From NCBI GenBank assembly GCA_029974875.1, contig JARKQP010000360.1, forward strand, positions 1 through 26,753: DNA of 26,753 nucleotides, in the 5' to 3' direction. Below the pieces are notes generated by a model, which saw only the letters and a program-made list of their open reading frames with translations, did no database searches and was not told the origin of the DNA. The position numbers and the translations under genes are program-made. Of this stretch, positions 6,619 through 13,785 are shown piece by piece. This stretch comes from Mobilitalea sp. (GTDB lineage: Bacteria; Bacillota_A; Clostridia; Lachnospirales; Lachnospiraceae). Within the stretch, counting starts at the first letter, position 1; the number at the start of each line of letters is the position of its first letter.

Positions 6619-7146
6619 TCATTCACTCTCAAATACTATATTGTTCTCAGCGTCATATCCCCTAATTAAATCAAAATAACTGTCCCCTTCTTCCTCTGTA
6701 TCATAGACAAGTAAAAATAAATCGTCATAAAATTCTGTTTGGGTGAGGACTGTCCCGTTGGTAAGAGTAACCTCTATCTTTTTTATATTTTTATCATTAA
6801 TAATACCGTAGGCCCTAAAAATGGGACGAGAGAAATACCAGGTATAACACAGGGCCTTCTCTTTATCATTTTCAAAGCCAACCGGCTGGTCTCCCGCAGC
6901 CCAGAAGAAAAGCAGCACTCTTTTAACAGTATTGCAGGAGACCCATTTATCATACTTTCCCAGAATGAATTTATTATTCTTATAATTCTCAATATGAATT
7001 ATCTCAGAGGGTCCATAATGGATACCCCGCTCTGATTTCTCATGGGCTGCAATTGCTGTTAAGGAAAGGCCTAGCCACGACATAATAAAAAAGGATAAAA
7101 TAATGATAATAAGAATATTACGGATTGTCTTTTTAGTTCTACTCAT
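6619..7146 (-). CDS. Hypothetical membrane-anchored protein
   Basis: 175 residues, unrecognised. A basic start (MSRTKKTIRN) leads into one hydrophobic segment (about 10-33, IIIILSFFIMSWLGLSL), then a soluble, probably extracellular domain of mixed beta character ending ENNIVFESE. The chosen ATG has AGGTGAG upstream and lies within the end of the preceding gene (8-bp overlap); a GTG at 7155 is possible. Third gene of the PadR operon, so probably part of the same envelope-related module as the two genes before it. Confidence 0.7.
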   Translation of the reverse strand: MSRTKKTIRNILIIIILSFFIMSWLGLSLTAIAAHEKSERGIHYGPSEIIHIENYKNNKFILGKYDKWVSCNTVKRVLLFFWAAGDQPVGFENDKEKALCYTWYFSRPIFRAYGIINDKNIKKIEVTLTNGTVLTQTEFYDDLFLLVYDTEEEGDSYFDLIRGYDAENNIVFESE

Positions 7147-7846
7147 CTGTCTCACCTGCTTCTAGGGGAATTTCTATCTGATATTTTCTATTATAACTGT
7201 CGTAGGATATGATTAGGGTATCCGCATCCGGTGAAAAATCCGTAACCGTCAAAACTCCCTTTGTTACGATTCCTCCCTGTTGCTGGCCGGACATTGCTAC
7301 ATACTTGTTTCCTTTATCATCAAGGATTTCCCCTAAATAACCATAAGACCAGGTTCCTCCCAAAAATCCGGTAATATAGTATTTATAGAATATATTCATA
7401 TCCCCGTTTTTCTCCAAGACAACATTAGTAACGCGGATCACCCTGTCATCAATCTTAACCTGCTTCTGTAAATCAATCCGGTAAACGATATCTGATTTTG
7501 GGATACTCTTTAATAAATCTTGCTGAAAGAAAGAGCCTGCAAAAGTAAGACCCAAGAAACAAAATAGCAGAACCAGCAATACCGCGACCACATTGGTTAT
7601 CCTCCATATCCAGCCAAGGATTGGATTATGCTGTTTATTAAGCTCTGTTCCAATCTCTTTTGCATCACCCATATCCTGGACCACTAGCAACTCCGCTTCC
7701 TCTGCCCCATGCCCCAGCTCCATATAATACTCTATTTTATCCGATATATGGCCTTCGAACTCTTTCCTGATCTCATTTCTATCAAAGGTGAATTTGACAT
7801 AGGATAAAACTTCCTTTATAAAAATTTCGCTCTTAGGAGAAAGCAT
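7139..7846 (-). CDS. PadR-associated membrane protein with HAAS-like N-terminal domain
   Basis: 235 residues. Residues 1-70 form a helical domain (IKEVLSYVKFTFDRNEIRKE, then FEGHISDKIEYYMELGHGAEEAEL and a DMGDAKEIGTELN tail) closely resembling the alpha-helical domain of the HAAS/DUF1700 type, which is commonly encoded next to PadR regulators. One transmembrane helix lies at about 84-104 (VVAVLLVLLFCFLGLTF), followed by a soluble domain of about 130 residues that I do not recognise. The ATG overlaps the padR stop by 14 bp, so translation is coupled. A plausible role is a membrane partner that signals to the regulator; this is inferred from family context. Confidence 0.75.
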   Translation of the reverse strand: MLSPKSEIFIKEVLSYVKFTFDRNEIRKEFEGHISDKIEYYMELGHGAEEAELLVVQDMGDAKEIGTELNKQHNPILGWIWRITNVVAVLLVLLFCFLGLTFAGSFFQQDLLKSIPKSDIVYRIDLQKQVKIDDRVIRVTNVVLEKNGDMNIFYKYYITGFLGGTWSYGYLGEILDDKGNKYVAMSGQQQGGIVTKGVLTVTDFSPDADTLIISYDSYNRKYQIEIPLEAGETDE

Positions 7847-8177
7847 GAATTCCACCGCCAATCACTTTATTCACCGATAGGGAAAACCGTTCCCATTTCT
7901 CCCTTTCTTCTGCAAGCTGTTTCCTTCCATTATTGGTTAACTTATAATATTTGCGTTCTTTTCCCGTATCCCCCTTAGACATATAGGATTTCACATAGCC
8001 TTTATTCTCCAGTTTGTGTAACACCGGGTACAGGGTTCCTTCCTTGAACTGGAACGTATTATCCGATTTTTGTTCCAGCCTGCGGATAATTTCATATCCA
8101 TACAGGTCGGATTCCTCCAGCAAAGATAATAATAATAAAATCGTACTACCTCCGATTAGACCCTTATCAAATTCCAT
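7833..8177 (-). CDS. PadR-family transcriptional regulator
   Basis: 114 residues with the PadR winged helix: LSLLEESDLYGYEIIRRLEQ (17-36), the EGTLYPVLHKLENKGY recognition helix (46-61), and the wing GKERKYYKLTNNGR (72-85). GGAGGA lies directly upstream of the chosen ATG. It is first in a three-gene operon (regulator, HAAS-like membrane protein, membrane-anchored protein), each overlapping the next. PadR proteins usually repress their own operon; a near-consensus promoter with repeated palindromes lies immediately upstream. Confidence 0.92.
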   Translation of the reverse strand: MEFDKGLIGGSTILLLLSLLEESDLYGYEIIRRLEQKSDNTFQFKEGTLYPVLHKLENKGYVKSYMSKGDTGKERKYYKLTNNGRKQLAEEREKWERFSLSVNKVIGGGIHAFS

Positions 8178-8190
8178 ATATTTTCCTCCA

Positions 8191-8246
8191 TAATTATACC
8201 TCGACTTTCTAGACATAATTATACTTAGATCCTCGAGGTAAGTCAA
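8191..8246 (-). promoter_or_regulatory. padR promoter with operator-like repeats
   Basis: Minus-strand TTGACT (8241-8246), exactly 17 bp, TATAAT (8218-8223). The spacer contains the palindrome CCTCGAGG (8231-8238). TATAATTATG occurs twice, 24 bp apart, and GTCGAGG follows the -10. TCTAGA (8208-8213) is a further small palindrome. These are good candidates for PadR autoregulatory sites. Confidence 0.7.
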
Positions 8247-8376
8247 GTGGTATTATATGAACTTAGGCTGTCGTAACGCATTTCATTGCAGAATACTAAT
8301 TATAATCATAGGTTAAATGTAATACAGATAAATTTTCAAGAGGAAATATTTACAACAACAATCATATTTCATACAC

Positions 8377-8422
8377 ATAATACGCATATTCTTTTGACAT
8401 TTATACATATTATGCGTATAAT
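8377..8422 (+). promoter_or_regulatory. hicAB promoter with inverted-repeat operator
   Basis: TTGACA (8394-8399), 17 bp, TATAAT (8417-8422): a perfect sigma-A promoter. ATACGCATA (8380-8388) and TATGCGTAT (8411-8419) are exact inverted repeats flanking the -35. The downstream copy is itself nearly palindromic (ATTATGCGTATAAT, 8409-8422) and covers the -10. This is the expected layout for autorepression by HicB. The rest of 8247-8376 shows nothing else. Confidence 0.75.
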
Positions 8423-8447
8423 AATTTATAAGGAAGGTTTACAAAAG

Positions 8448-8630
8448 ATGAAATTCAAGGAAATCGAGAAGATTATACTTAATGATGGATGGTATCTCAA
8501 AAATCAAAAAGGCTCGCACCACCATTACAAGCACCCAACCAAATCCGGTAAGATAACAATACCAGAACATACCGGCGACCTTCATCCAGATACGATAAAA
8601 TCAATATTAAAACAAGCAGGGCTTAAATAA
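8448..8630 (+). CDS. hicA: HicA-family mRNA interferase toxin
   Basis: 60-residue HicA with the double-stranded-RNA-binding-like fold. It begins MKFKEIEKIILNDGW; the catalytic histidine is His24 in KGSHHHYKHP, followed by KITIPEHTGDLHP and TIKSILKQAGL, all family hallmarks. An AAGGAAGG site precedes the ATG. An upstream in-frame ATG would add 54 residues crossing the promoter and is rejected. HicA toxins cleave mRNA when free of the antitoxin. hicB starts 23 nt downstream. Confidence 0.95.
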   Translation: MKFKEIEKIILNDGWYLKNQKGSHHHYKHPTKSGKITIPEHTGDLHPDTIKSILKQAGLK

Positions 8631-8653
8631 CCCAGCATAAAGGAGGTACCTAT

Positions 8654-9055
8654 ATGAAATTAATTTATCCTGCCATTCTTACACCATTTTCTGACGGATC
8701 AGGAGGATATGTAGTAGAATTTCTGGATCTTCAAGGCTGTGTAACAGAAGGTAAAACCTTAGCTGATGCTCTCGAAATGGGAGTTGACGCCGCCAGCGGT
8801 TGGATTCTTGATGAATTAGAAGATGGAAATAAAATCCCTGCTGCTACTGATATAACAAAAATTCGGCCGCCTGCAGGAAGCTTTGCCAATTTGTTTGTTT
8901 TAGATATGGACAGCTATTCAGAAAAATATGGCTCACAAAGCATAAGGACTAACGTAACTATTCCTGCCTGGTTAAAAACCTTCGGTGAAAAACAAAATTT
9001 AAATTTTTCGAAAGTATTGCAAGATGCATTATTGGAAAAAGAGAGCATCAAATAA
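8654..9055 (+). CDS. hicB: HicB-family antitoxin
   Basis: 133 residues. The N-terminal partial RNase-H-like fold (residues 1-50) contains the signature GGYVVEFLDLQGCVTEGKTL then ADALEMG. The C-terminus (about 95-130; TNVTIPAWLKTFGEKQNLNF then SKVLQDAL) resembles a ribbon-helix-helix DNA-binding domain, fitting the palindromic operator upstream of hicA. A perfect AGGAGG lies eight bases before the ATG. It neutralises HicA and probably represses the operon. Confidence 0.94.
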   Translation: MKLIYPAILTPFSDGSGGYVVEFLDLQGCVTEGKTLADALEMGVDAASGWILDELEDGNKIPAATDITKIRPPAGSFANLFVLDMDSYSEKYGSQSIRTNVTIPAWLKTFGEKQNLNFSKVLQDALLEKESIK

Positions 9056-9074
9056 TATTATATACAGACATGAT

Positions 9075-9103
9075 AGAAGGAGGGATAATTAGGTCCTCCT
9101 TCT
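9075..9103 (+). terminator. Terminator-like hairpin after hicB
   Basis: AGAAGGAGG (9075-9083) pairs with CCTCCTTCT (9095-9103) around an 11-nt loop, 20 nt past the hicB stop. A T-run is missing, so efficiency is uncertain. Nothing else is recognisable from 9104 to 9195. Confidence 0.5.
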
Positions 9104-9190
9104 CCATGTGAACCTTACACTGTCGGATGCTTAAGTTGCTATATGGAATAAAAATCTTGTCTATTATTTCCCTTGTGCTTCTGTCTATTG

Positions 9191-9241
9191 ACATAAAAAC
9201 AGCGCAACCCACAGAAAGTCTTGATCTTCCATGAATTGCGC
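9191..9241 (-). terminator. efp terminator
   Basis: On the minus strand GCGCAA (9241-9236) pairs with TTGCGC (9207-9202). The inner arms continue the stem to about 16 bp with several G-U pairs. TGTTTTTAT follows directly. It lies 23 nt beyond the efp stop. Confidence 0.75.
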
Positions 9242-9263
9242 CATATTAATTACTTGTATTCAA

Positions 9264-9821
9264 TTACACTCTCTTCATGTAATCGCCAGATCTCGTATCG
9301 ATCTGGATCTTGTCGCCCTGCTCAACGAACAGAGGAACATATACCGTAGCTCCTGTTTCAACAATTGCAGGCTTGGAAGCGCCTGTTGCCGTATCACCCT
9401 TGAAGCCTGGCTCTGTTTCTGTGATAACAAGCTCTACAAATAACGGAGGCTCGATTGCGAATACCTGTCCGCCATGGGAAAGCATCTTAACCATCTCATT
9501 TTCCTTGACAAATTTAAGGGAGTCACCGATAGCATCCTCATTCATAGCGATCTGGTCATAGGTTTCAACATTCATGAAATGAAATAACTCACCATCAGAA
9601 TACAAATACTGCATCTCACTTCTTTCGATATGAGCTTGCGGATATTTTTCAGTAGGGCGGAAGGTCTTCTCAATGACCCCGCCATTCTTAATATTTCTTA
9701 ATTTTGTTCTTACAAATGCTGCGCCTTTTCCAGGTTTTACATGCTGAAATTCGATAATCTGATATACGTTATTGTCAATTTCAACTGTCAGACCGTTTCT
9801 GAAATCGCCTGCTGATACCAT
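9264..9821 (-). CDS. efp: Translation elongation factor P
   Basis: 185 residues, the standard EF-P length, with the KOW-like N-terminal domain and two OB domains. The modified-lysine loop is [10 protein letters not shown] with Lys32 at the tip, as in Bacillus EF-P. The C-terminal signature [14 protein letters not shown] is intact. EF-P relieves ribosome stalling at polyproline. An AAGGAGG site precedes the ATG. It has its own promoter and a leader of about 220 nt with four hairpins, including one copy of a 100-bp repeated element. Confidence 0.97.
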   Translation of the reverse strand: MVSAGDFRNGLTVEIDNNVYQIIEFQHVKPGKGAAFVRTKLRNIKNGGVIEKTFRPTEKYPQAHIERSEMQYLYSDGELFHFMNVETYDQIAMNEDAIGDSLKFVKENEMVKMLSHGGQVFAIEPPLFVELVITETEPGFKGDTATGASKPAIVETGATVYVPLFVEQGDKIQIDTRSGDYMKRV

Positions 9822-9901
9822 ACTTAAAATTCCTCCTTAATATTTATGTGACCACTCAGCCACAACGGTTCTGATGAACCGGTATGCGTAAAGATAACTT
9901 A

Positions 9902-10001
9902 TATTACAGGAACTAAAAACATCTTCCTGTAATCACGATGGACGGCGCAAGAACAGCGCCTTTTATCAGAAGTTAGAGTGCAGCTTCTGATAACTTATAT
10001 T
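9902..10001 (-). repeat. 100-bp structured element, copy 1 (efp leader)
   Basis: Homologous over exactly 100 bp (roughly 70% by eye) to 12937-13036. As minus-strand RNA it forms TTATCAGAAG/CTTCTGATAA, GGCGC/GCGCC and TTACAGGAA/TTCCTGTAA hairpins in a row. The 13-mer AATATAAGTTATC borders both ends. A further hairpin ACCGGTTC-atc-AGAACCGT lies between the element and the efp ribosome site. Confidence 0.7.
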
Positions 10002-10049
10002 CCATGGAATTTTCGAGACAACTGAATAGTTACAATTTGACTACTCCTA

Positions 10050-10078
10050 AGTCTATAATAAGCCGCAATTTTTTGCAA
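10050..10078 (-). promoter_or_regulatory. efp promoter
   Basis: Minus-strand TTGCAA (10073-10078), 17 bp, TAGACT (10050-10055), giving a leader of roughly 220 nt. With the repeated element this accounts for the 307-bp gap between efp and pepP. Confidence 0.55.
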
Positions 10079-10128
10079 TAGTTTTTTTTAGCCAAGCTCT
10101 ATAATTTTGCATATTTTTCGTTAAACTT

Positions 10129-11196
10129 TTACAATTCAATTAATTTTTTATCTGAGAAGGTAAAATTTTCATGTCCCTGCTCCGTTACAACGACCAAATC
10201 CTCGATTCTGACACCGCCAAAGCCCTTGATATAAAGTCCCGGCTCTATGGTCTCTGTCATTCCCGCTTCAATGATTCCTTCCTCCAGCATTGACAATCTG
10301 GGATTCTCATGGATATGAAGACCCACACTGTGGCCTAAGCCATGTCCGAAGCAGCCCTCATAGCCTGCACCGTAAATAATGTCCCTGGCTACCTTATCGA
10401 CTTCCTTACCCTGATATCCTGCTTTGATAAAATCAAGGGCTGCCTGCTGCGCCGCGAGTACGGTATTGTATACTTCCCTTTGCTTTTCACTGGCTTTGCC
10501 AATTACAATGGTCCTGGTCATATCAGAGCAATAGCCTTCGTAGATACAGCCAAAATCCATGGTCAGGAAATCGCCCAGCTCAATTTTTTTCCGGGACGGC
10601 ACCGCATGGGGCATGGAGGAATTAATTCCGGAAGCCACAATCGCTGAAAAGCTCAGGCCTTCCGCCCCTTTCAGCTTCAAGAGATATTCAATTCTTGCCG
10701 CCACCTCAAGCTCTGTCATTCCCGGCTTGATAAAGGTCAATATTTCAGTAAACACCTCATCCCCGATGGCTTCGGCCTTCTTAATACGCTCCAGCTCCTT
10801 TGGAGTCTTAATACGGCGCAGGTCCGTGATCTCACTTCCCAGGGGAACAAGCTCCTTTACCCTTAATTTTTCCTTTAACTTATGGTAATTGGCAAATATC
10901 ATCTCTTCCGCCTCAAAGGCAAGCCGCTCCACTCCATCCGTGCTTAACACGTCATTAATTGCTTCCTCATAGCCGCCATTGCCTATGGTAATGATCTCAT
11001 AGCCCTCCGCTTCCAGCTCTGCTTGGATCGTATAGCGGAAATCCGTAATAACGGCATGCCTTTTTTCCGATATATATACATATCCTGTAGCTCCTGCAAA
11101 TCCGCTGACATAGCGCATATTATTGCCATTAGAAATCAATACGGCAGATGCCTGCTGCTTTTTTAATATTTCCTGTACCCTTTTATAGTTGTCCAT
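10129..11196 (-). CDS. pepP: M24-family Xaa-Pro aminopeptidase
   Basis: 355-residue pita-bread metallopeptidase removing N-terminal residues before proline. Metal ligands of the M24 family are all present: Asp214 (MDFG), Asp225 (SDMTRT), His289 (GHGLGH), Glu318 (TIEPGLY) and Glu332 (RIED). An N-terminal creatinase-like domain (about 1-125) precedes the catalytic domain. It corresponds to the peptidase gene beside efp in many Firmicutes (yqhT in B. subtilis). The ribosome site (AGGT) is modest. Confidence 0.93.
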   Translation of the reverse strand: MDNYKRVQEILKKQQASAVLISNGNNMRYVSGFAGATGYVYISEKRHAVITDFRYTIQAELEAEGYEIITIGNGGYEEAINDVLSTDGVERLAFEAEEMIFANYHKLKEKLRVKELVPLGSEITDLRRIKTPKELERIKKAEAIGDEVFTEILTFIKPGMTELEVAARIEYLLKLKGAEGLSFSAIVASGINSSMPHAVPSRKKIELGDFLTMDFGCIYEGYCSDMTRTIVIGKASEKQREVYNTVLAAQQAALDFIKAGYQGKEVDKVARDIIYGAGYEGCFGHGLGHSVGLHIHENPRLSMLEEGIIEAGMTETIEPGLYIKGFGGVRIEDLVVVTEQGHENFTFSDKKLIEL

Positions 11197-11335
11197 ATCT
11201 TACCTGTCCTTCTTCCCTATATTTTATTTCTATATTTCATTTCTTTTCTATTTTATCCGTTATCTTCATATTTGTCTGGATTTTATAGTTCTACACAGTT
11301 ATCCGAATAGTATAAATCTTCACAAACCGTATAGA

Positions 11336-11371
11336 TATCCGCAAATTTCCCATAACAAATATCTGCGGATA
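11336..11371 (-). terminator. Hairpin between aroQ and pepP
   Basis: TATCCGCA (11336-11343) pairs with TGCGGATA (11364-11371). It lies 26 nt past the aroQ stop on the minus strand, without a U-run, so it may attenuate rather than end transcription. The 200-bp gap otherwise holds only AT-rich sequence. Confidence 0.4.
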
Positions 11372-11396
11372 AATATATTTCACCTGGCCAGCCCAC

Positions 11397-11837
11397 CTAT
11401 AGCGCTGGCTTCATACCCACAATTGCATCAATTGCCAGCAAATACCCCTGCAGTCCAAGACCGGCAATCTGTCCGGTGCACACAGGAGCAGTAACCGAGG
11501 TATGCCTGAACTCTTCCCTTTGATGGATATTAGAAATATGTACCTCAATCTTAGGCACCTCGATGGAGGCAAGTGCATCACGTATTGCATAGCTGTAATG
11601 GGTATAAGCTCCCGGGTTGATCACAATTCCGTCCACCTGGTCGTGGTACGCCTTCTGGATACGGTCAATAATCTCACCCTCACAATTGCTCTGATAGGTC
11701 TCAATTGTAATATTCTCCTGCCTTGCTTTTTCCTCCAGGCTGTCTAACAGATACTCAAAATCCTGTGTTCCGTAGATTCCTTTTTCACGGATTCCAAGAA
11801 AATTAAGATTTGGTCCATTTATCACAAGAATTCTCAT
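11397..11837 (-). CDS. aroQ: Type II 3-dehydroquinate dehydratase
   Basis: 146 residues, normal for the type II enzyme, which converts 3-dehydroquinate to 3-dehydroshikimate. MRILVINGPNLNFLGIREKG carries the active-site Asn and loop Arg. Tyr22 (IYG) is the catalytic base, NPGAYTHYS (74-82) and His100 (EVHISN) bind substrate, and Arg111 follows. GGAG precedes the ATG; an upstream extension is unneeded. It follows aroK by 28 nt in the same operon. Its product feeds the aroE enzyme encoded about 6 kb away. Confidence 0.96.
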   Translation of the reverse strand: MRILVINGPNLNFLGIREKGIYGTQDFEYLLDSLEEKARQENITIETYQSNCEGEIIDRIQKAYHDQVDGIVINPGAYTHYSYAIRDALASIEVPKIEVHISNIHQREEFRHTSVTAPVCTGQIAGLGLQGYLLAIDAIVGMKPAL

Positions 11838-11865
11838 GCCTATCTCCTTTCCGCTCCTACCGGGG

Positions 11866-12387
11866 CTACTTTTTTGTATTTTCATATAGTTCCATAATAA
11901 AACGGGCTATTTCCTCCACTGTCCTTCCATCGGTTATAACAATGTCATGGGCTGTATTTTCATAAATCGGCGTCCTAAGCGCAAGCATGTTTTCTACCTT
12001 TTCCTCCAGCCCGTCCCCCTGTAGCAAAGGCCTGGAAGCATCCTCCCGCAGCCGGGACAGGGTAGTCTCTTTTGAGGTTTTTAAGAACACCACAAAGCCA
12101 AGCTCCCTTAGCAAGGCTCCATTCTCCTTCCGGACCGGCATGCCTCCTCCGGTGGATAACACGGTATGCGTAAGCCGCGGCACCAGTTCCTTTAATAAAC
12201 CAGTCTCAAGGTCGCGGAAATATTCTTCCCCGTAAGACGCAAATATATTATTGATGGTGTCTCCGGCCTTCTTCCCGATGAGCTGGTCGGTATCCCTAAA
12301 CTGATAGGACAGCTGCTTTGCCAGGTATTCCCCAACGCAGGTTTTTCCCGATCCCATAAATCCGACCAGTATGATATTGTGTTTCAT
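11866..12387 (-). CDS. aroK: Shikimate kinase
   Basis: 173 residues, the usual size, phosphorylating shikimate with ATP. Walker A GFMGSGKT (9-16), shikimate-binding Asp34 and Arg58 (FRDLE), the GGG motif (80-82) and lid Arg119 (SRPLL) are all present. The ATG overlaps the yqeG stop by four bases (ATGA), so it is coupled to yqeG and followed closely by aroQ. This gives two successive shikimate genes behind a HAD phosphatase. Confidence 0.96.
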   Translation of the reverse strand: MKHNIILVGFMGSGKTCVGEYLAKQLSYQFRDTDQLIGKKAGDTINNIFASYGEEYFRDLETGLLKELVPRLTHTVLSTGGGMPVRKENGALLRELGFVVFLKTSKETTLSRLREDASRPLLQGDGLEEKVENMLALRTPIYENTAHDIVITDGRTVEEIARFIMELYENTKK

Positions 12388-12896
12388 TTAATTTTTCCTT
12401 TCGCAAGTTCCTTCCGGTAATGGTACAATACGAGACGCTCCAATTTACGCTTGAGGATAATCTGTATCTCCTCCTTCGGATGGATCGGATTTACCAGATA
12501 AGTCATCATACCAATATTATTTGCGCCAAAAATATCCGTAAAGAGCTGGTCACCTACGAAGACCGTATTATCAATTCTTGTCCCCATGATTTTAACAGCC
12601 TTTAGGTAATTCTTTTTAAAGGGTTTATTTGCCATGTAGATATAATTCGTACCGATTTTTTTATTAAACCTGTTGACCCGCGCTTTACTGTTATTTGATA
12701 TGAGACAGGTCTGAAAACCCAGCTTTTCCAGGCGCCCAAAAAGTTCAACCGCCCTCGGCGTGGCATCCGCACCATGCTCTACCAGGGTATTGTCAATGTC
12801 AAATAGAATCCCCCGGTATCCTTCCTGATATAATTTTTCATAGTCGATGGCATAGGATGACTCTGCCACTCTCTTAGGATAAAACCTACGAAGCAT
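12384..12896 (-). CDS. yqeG: YqeG-family HAD IIIA-type phosphatase
   Basis: 170 residues. HAD motif I DIDNTLV with nucleophile Asp33 and Asp35, motif II SNNS (67-70), and motif IV VGDQLFTD (114-121). It starts MLRRFYPKRVAES, the typical YqeG N-terminus. GGAG lies upstream of the chosen ATG; a GTG seven codons earlier is weaker. The substrate is uncertain; some relatives act on phosphatidylglycerophosphate. First in the yqeG-aroK-aroQ unit, with its own promoter and a leader that contains copy 2 of the 100-bp structured element. Confidence 0.92.
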   Translation of the reverse strand: MLRRFYPKRVAESSYAIDYEKLYQEGYRGILFDIDNTLVEHGADATPRAVELFGRLEKLGFQTCLISNNSKARVNRFNKKIGTNYIYMANKPFKKNYLKAVKIMGTRIDNTVFVGDQLFTDIFGANNIGMMTYLVNPIHPKEEIQIILKRKLERLVLYHYRKELAKGKIK

Positions 12897-12936
12897 GTGT
12901 ATTCTCCATTCTTTCACTTACTATTGCAATTTTTTG

Positions 12937-13036
12937 TATTACAGGAACGAAATACATATTCCTATAACCATAACGGACTGCACAAAAAACAGGCCTTTTA
13001 TCTAGAAGCAAAAAACACTTCTAAACAACTTATATT
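12937..13036 (-). repeat. 100-bp structured element, copy 2 (yqeG leader)
   Basis: Homologue of 9902-10001, same orientation relative to transcription and same length. Hairpins TAGAAG/CTTCTA and TTATAGGAA/TTCCTGTAA are kept; in the latter a C-G pair of copy 1 becomes U-G. The central GGCGC stem of copy 1 is weak here. Confidence 0.7.
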
Positions 13037-13044
13037 ATTTGTAT

Positions 13045-13073
13045 AGTATACCCTGCTTCCTACTATATTACAA
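13045..13073 (-). promoter_or_regulatory. yqeG operon promoter
   Basis: Minus-strand TTGTAA (13068-13073), 17 bp, TATACT (13045-13050). Transcription would begin almost at the edge of the structured element, so the element would form the 5' end of the leader. Confidence 0.65.
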
Positions 13074-13103
13074 AATGAAGTCCATATTCCCAGGAGGTAT
13101 TGC

Positions 13104-13547
13104 TTACTCATCCCCACCGCTTAAGTCGGATGTACAATGAGGGCATCTTGTTGCACTGAGGCTGATATCAGAGCAGCAATATGGGCAGGTTTTCGTGGTT
13201 GGTGCCGCTACCGTCTCCGGTTTTTTAAGCTTGTTGATCCAGCGTACCATTAAAAAAACAACAAAAGCCATAATCAGAAAATTTAATACTCCAGAGATGA
13301 AAAGACCGTAATTGACCGTGGCTGCTCCCGCATCCTGGGCTGCACGCAACGTCGCATACTCCTTTCCATCCAACGGGATAAACCAGTCGGTAAAATTAAT
13401 CTGACGGGTAAATAAGCCTAATATGGGCATTATGATATCATTTACCAGGGAATTGACAATGCTGCCGAATGCACCGCCGATTATAATACCTACCGCCAGA
13501 TCAATCATGTTGCCCCTTAGTGCAAATTTCTTAAATTCCTTTAACAT
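13104..13547 (-). CDS. mscL: Large-conductance mechanosensitive channel with C-terminal zinc ribbon
   Basis: 147 residues. The N-terminal helix [20 protein letters not shown] and TM1 with [17 protein letters not shown] are classic MscL; TM2 lies at about 81-103 ([20 protein letters not shown]). After KLKKPE the normal C-terminal helix is replaced by a linker and a zinc-ribbon: CPYC (121-124) and CPHC (135-138). The channel opens under membrane tension to release solutes. AAAGGAG precedes the ATG. Its leader contains a perfect hairpin that could compete with this ribosome site. It stands alone between the yqeG operon and a plus-strand acetyltransferase gene. Confidence 0.95.
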   Translation of the reverse strand: MLKEFKKFALRGNMIDLAVGIIIGGAFGSIVNSLVNDIIMPILGLFTRQINFTDWFIPLDGKEYATLRAAQDAGAATVNYGLFISGVLNFLIMAFVVFLMVRWINKLKKPETVAAPTTKTCPYCCSDISLSATRCPHCTSDLSGGDE

Positions 13548-13555
13548 ATCTAATT

Positions 13556-13586
13556 CTCCTTTGTTTTTAGGAGGATTTCTCCTCCT
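13556..13586 (-). promoter_or_regulatory. mscL leader hairpin with competing ribosome-site pairing
   Basis: RNA AGGAGGA-GAAA-UCCUCCU (13586 to 13569) is a perfect 7-bp stem with a GNRA loop. Its 3' arm is also complementary to the mscL ribosome site AAAGGAG (13562-13556) eight bases further on. The two pairings exclude each other. A -10-like TATAAT (near 13620) with a weak -35 could be the promoter. In the gap 13588-13785 a small inverted repeat ATACCG/CGGTAT (around 13715) lies before the GNAT gene. Confidence 0.45.
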
Positions 13587-13785
13587 ATGTAGTCTAAAAA
13601 TAGATGTATCCTATTCTCCCATTATAATACTTAGATTAGGATTCATAAAGTCCTTTGGGCAAAATAATTATTTAATAGCTCCAATCTTTCTGTATGTCCA
13701 TATAATATTTGTCATAATACCGTTTTAACCGGTATATGTTCTAAAAGGATGCAATAACACATTTAGGGCATAGGAGAGATCGGGT

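Noticed and set aside
8286..8447. Longer N-terminus for HicA
   Set aside because: The extension crosses the perfect promoter and the operator, and the family N-terminus begins at 8448.
9902..10001. Intrinsic terminator in the efp leader
   Set aside because: The hairpins are not followed by a U-run on the minus strand, and homology to the yqeG leader explains them better.
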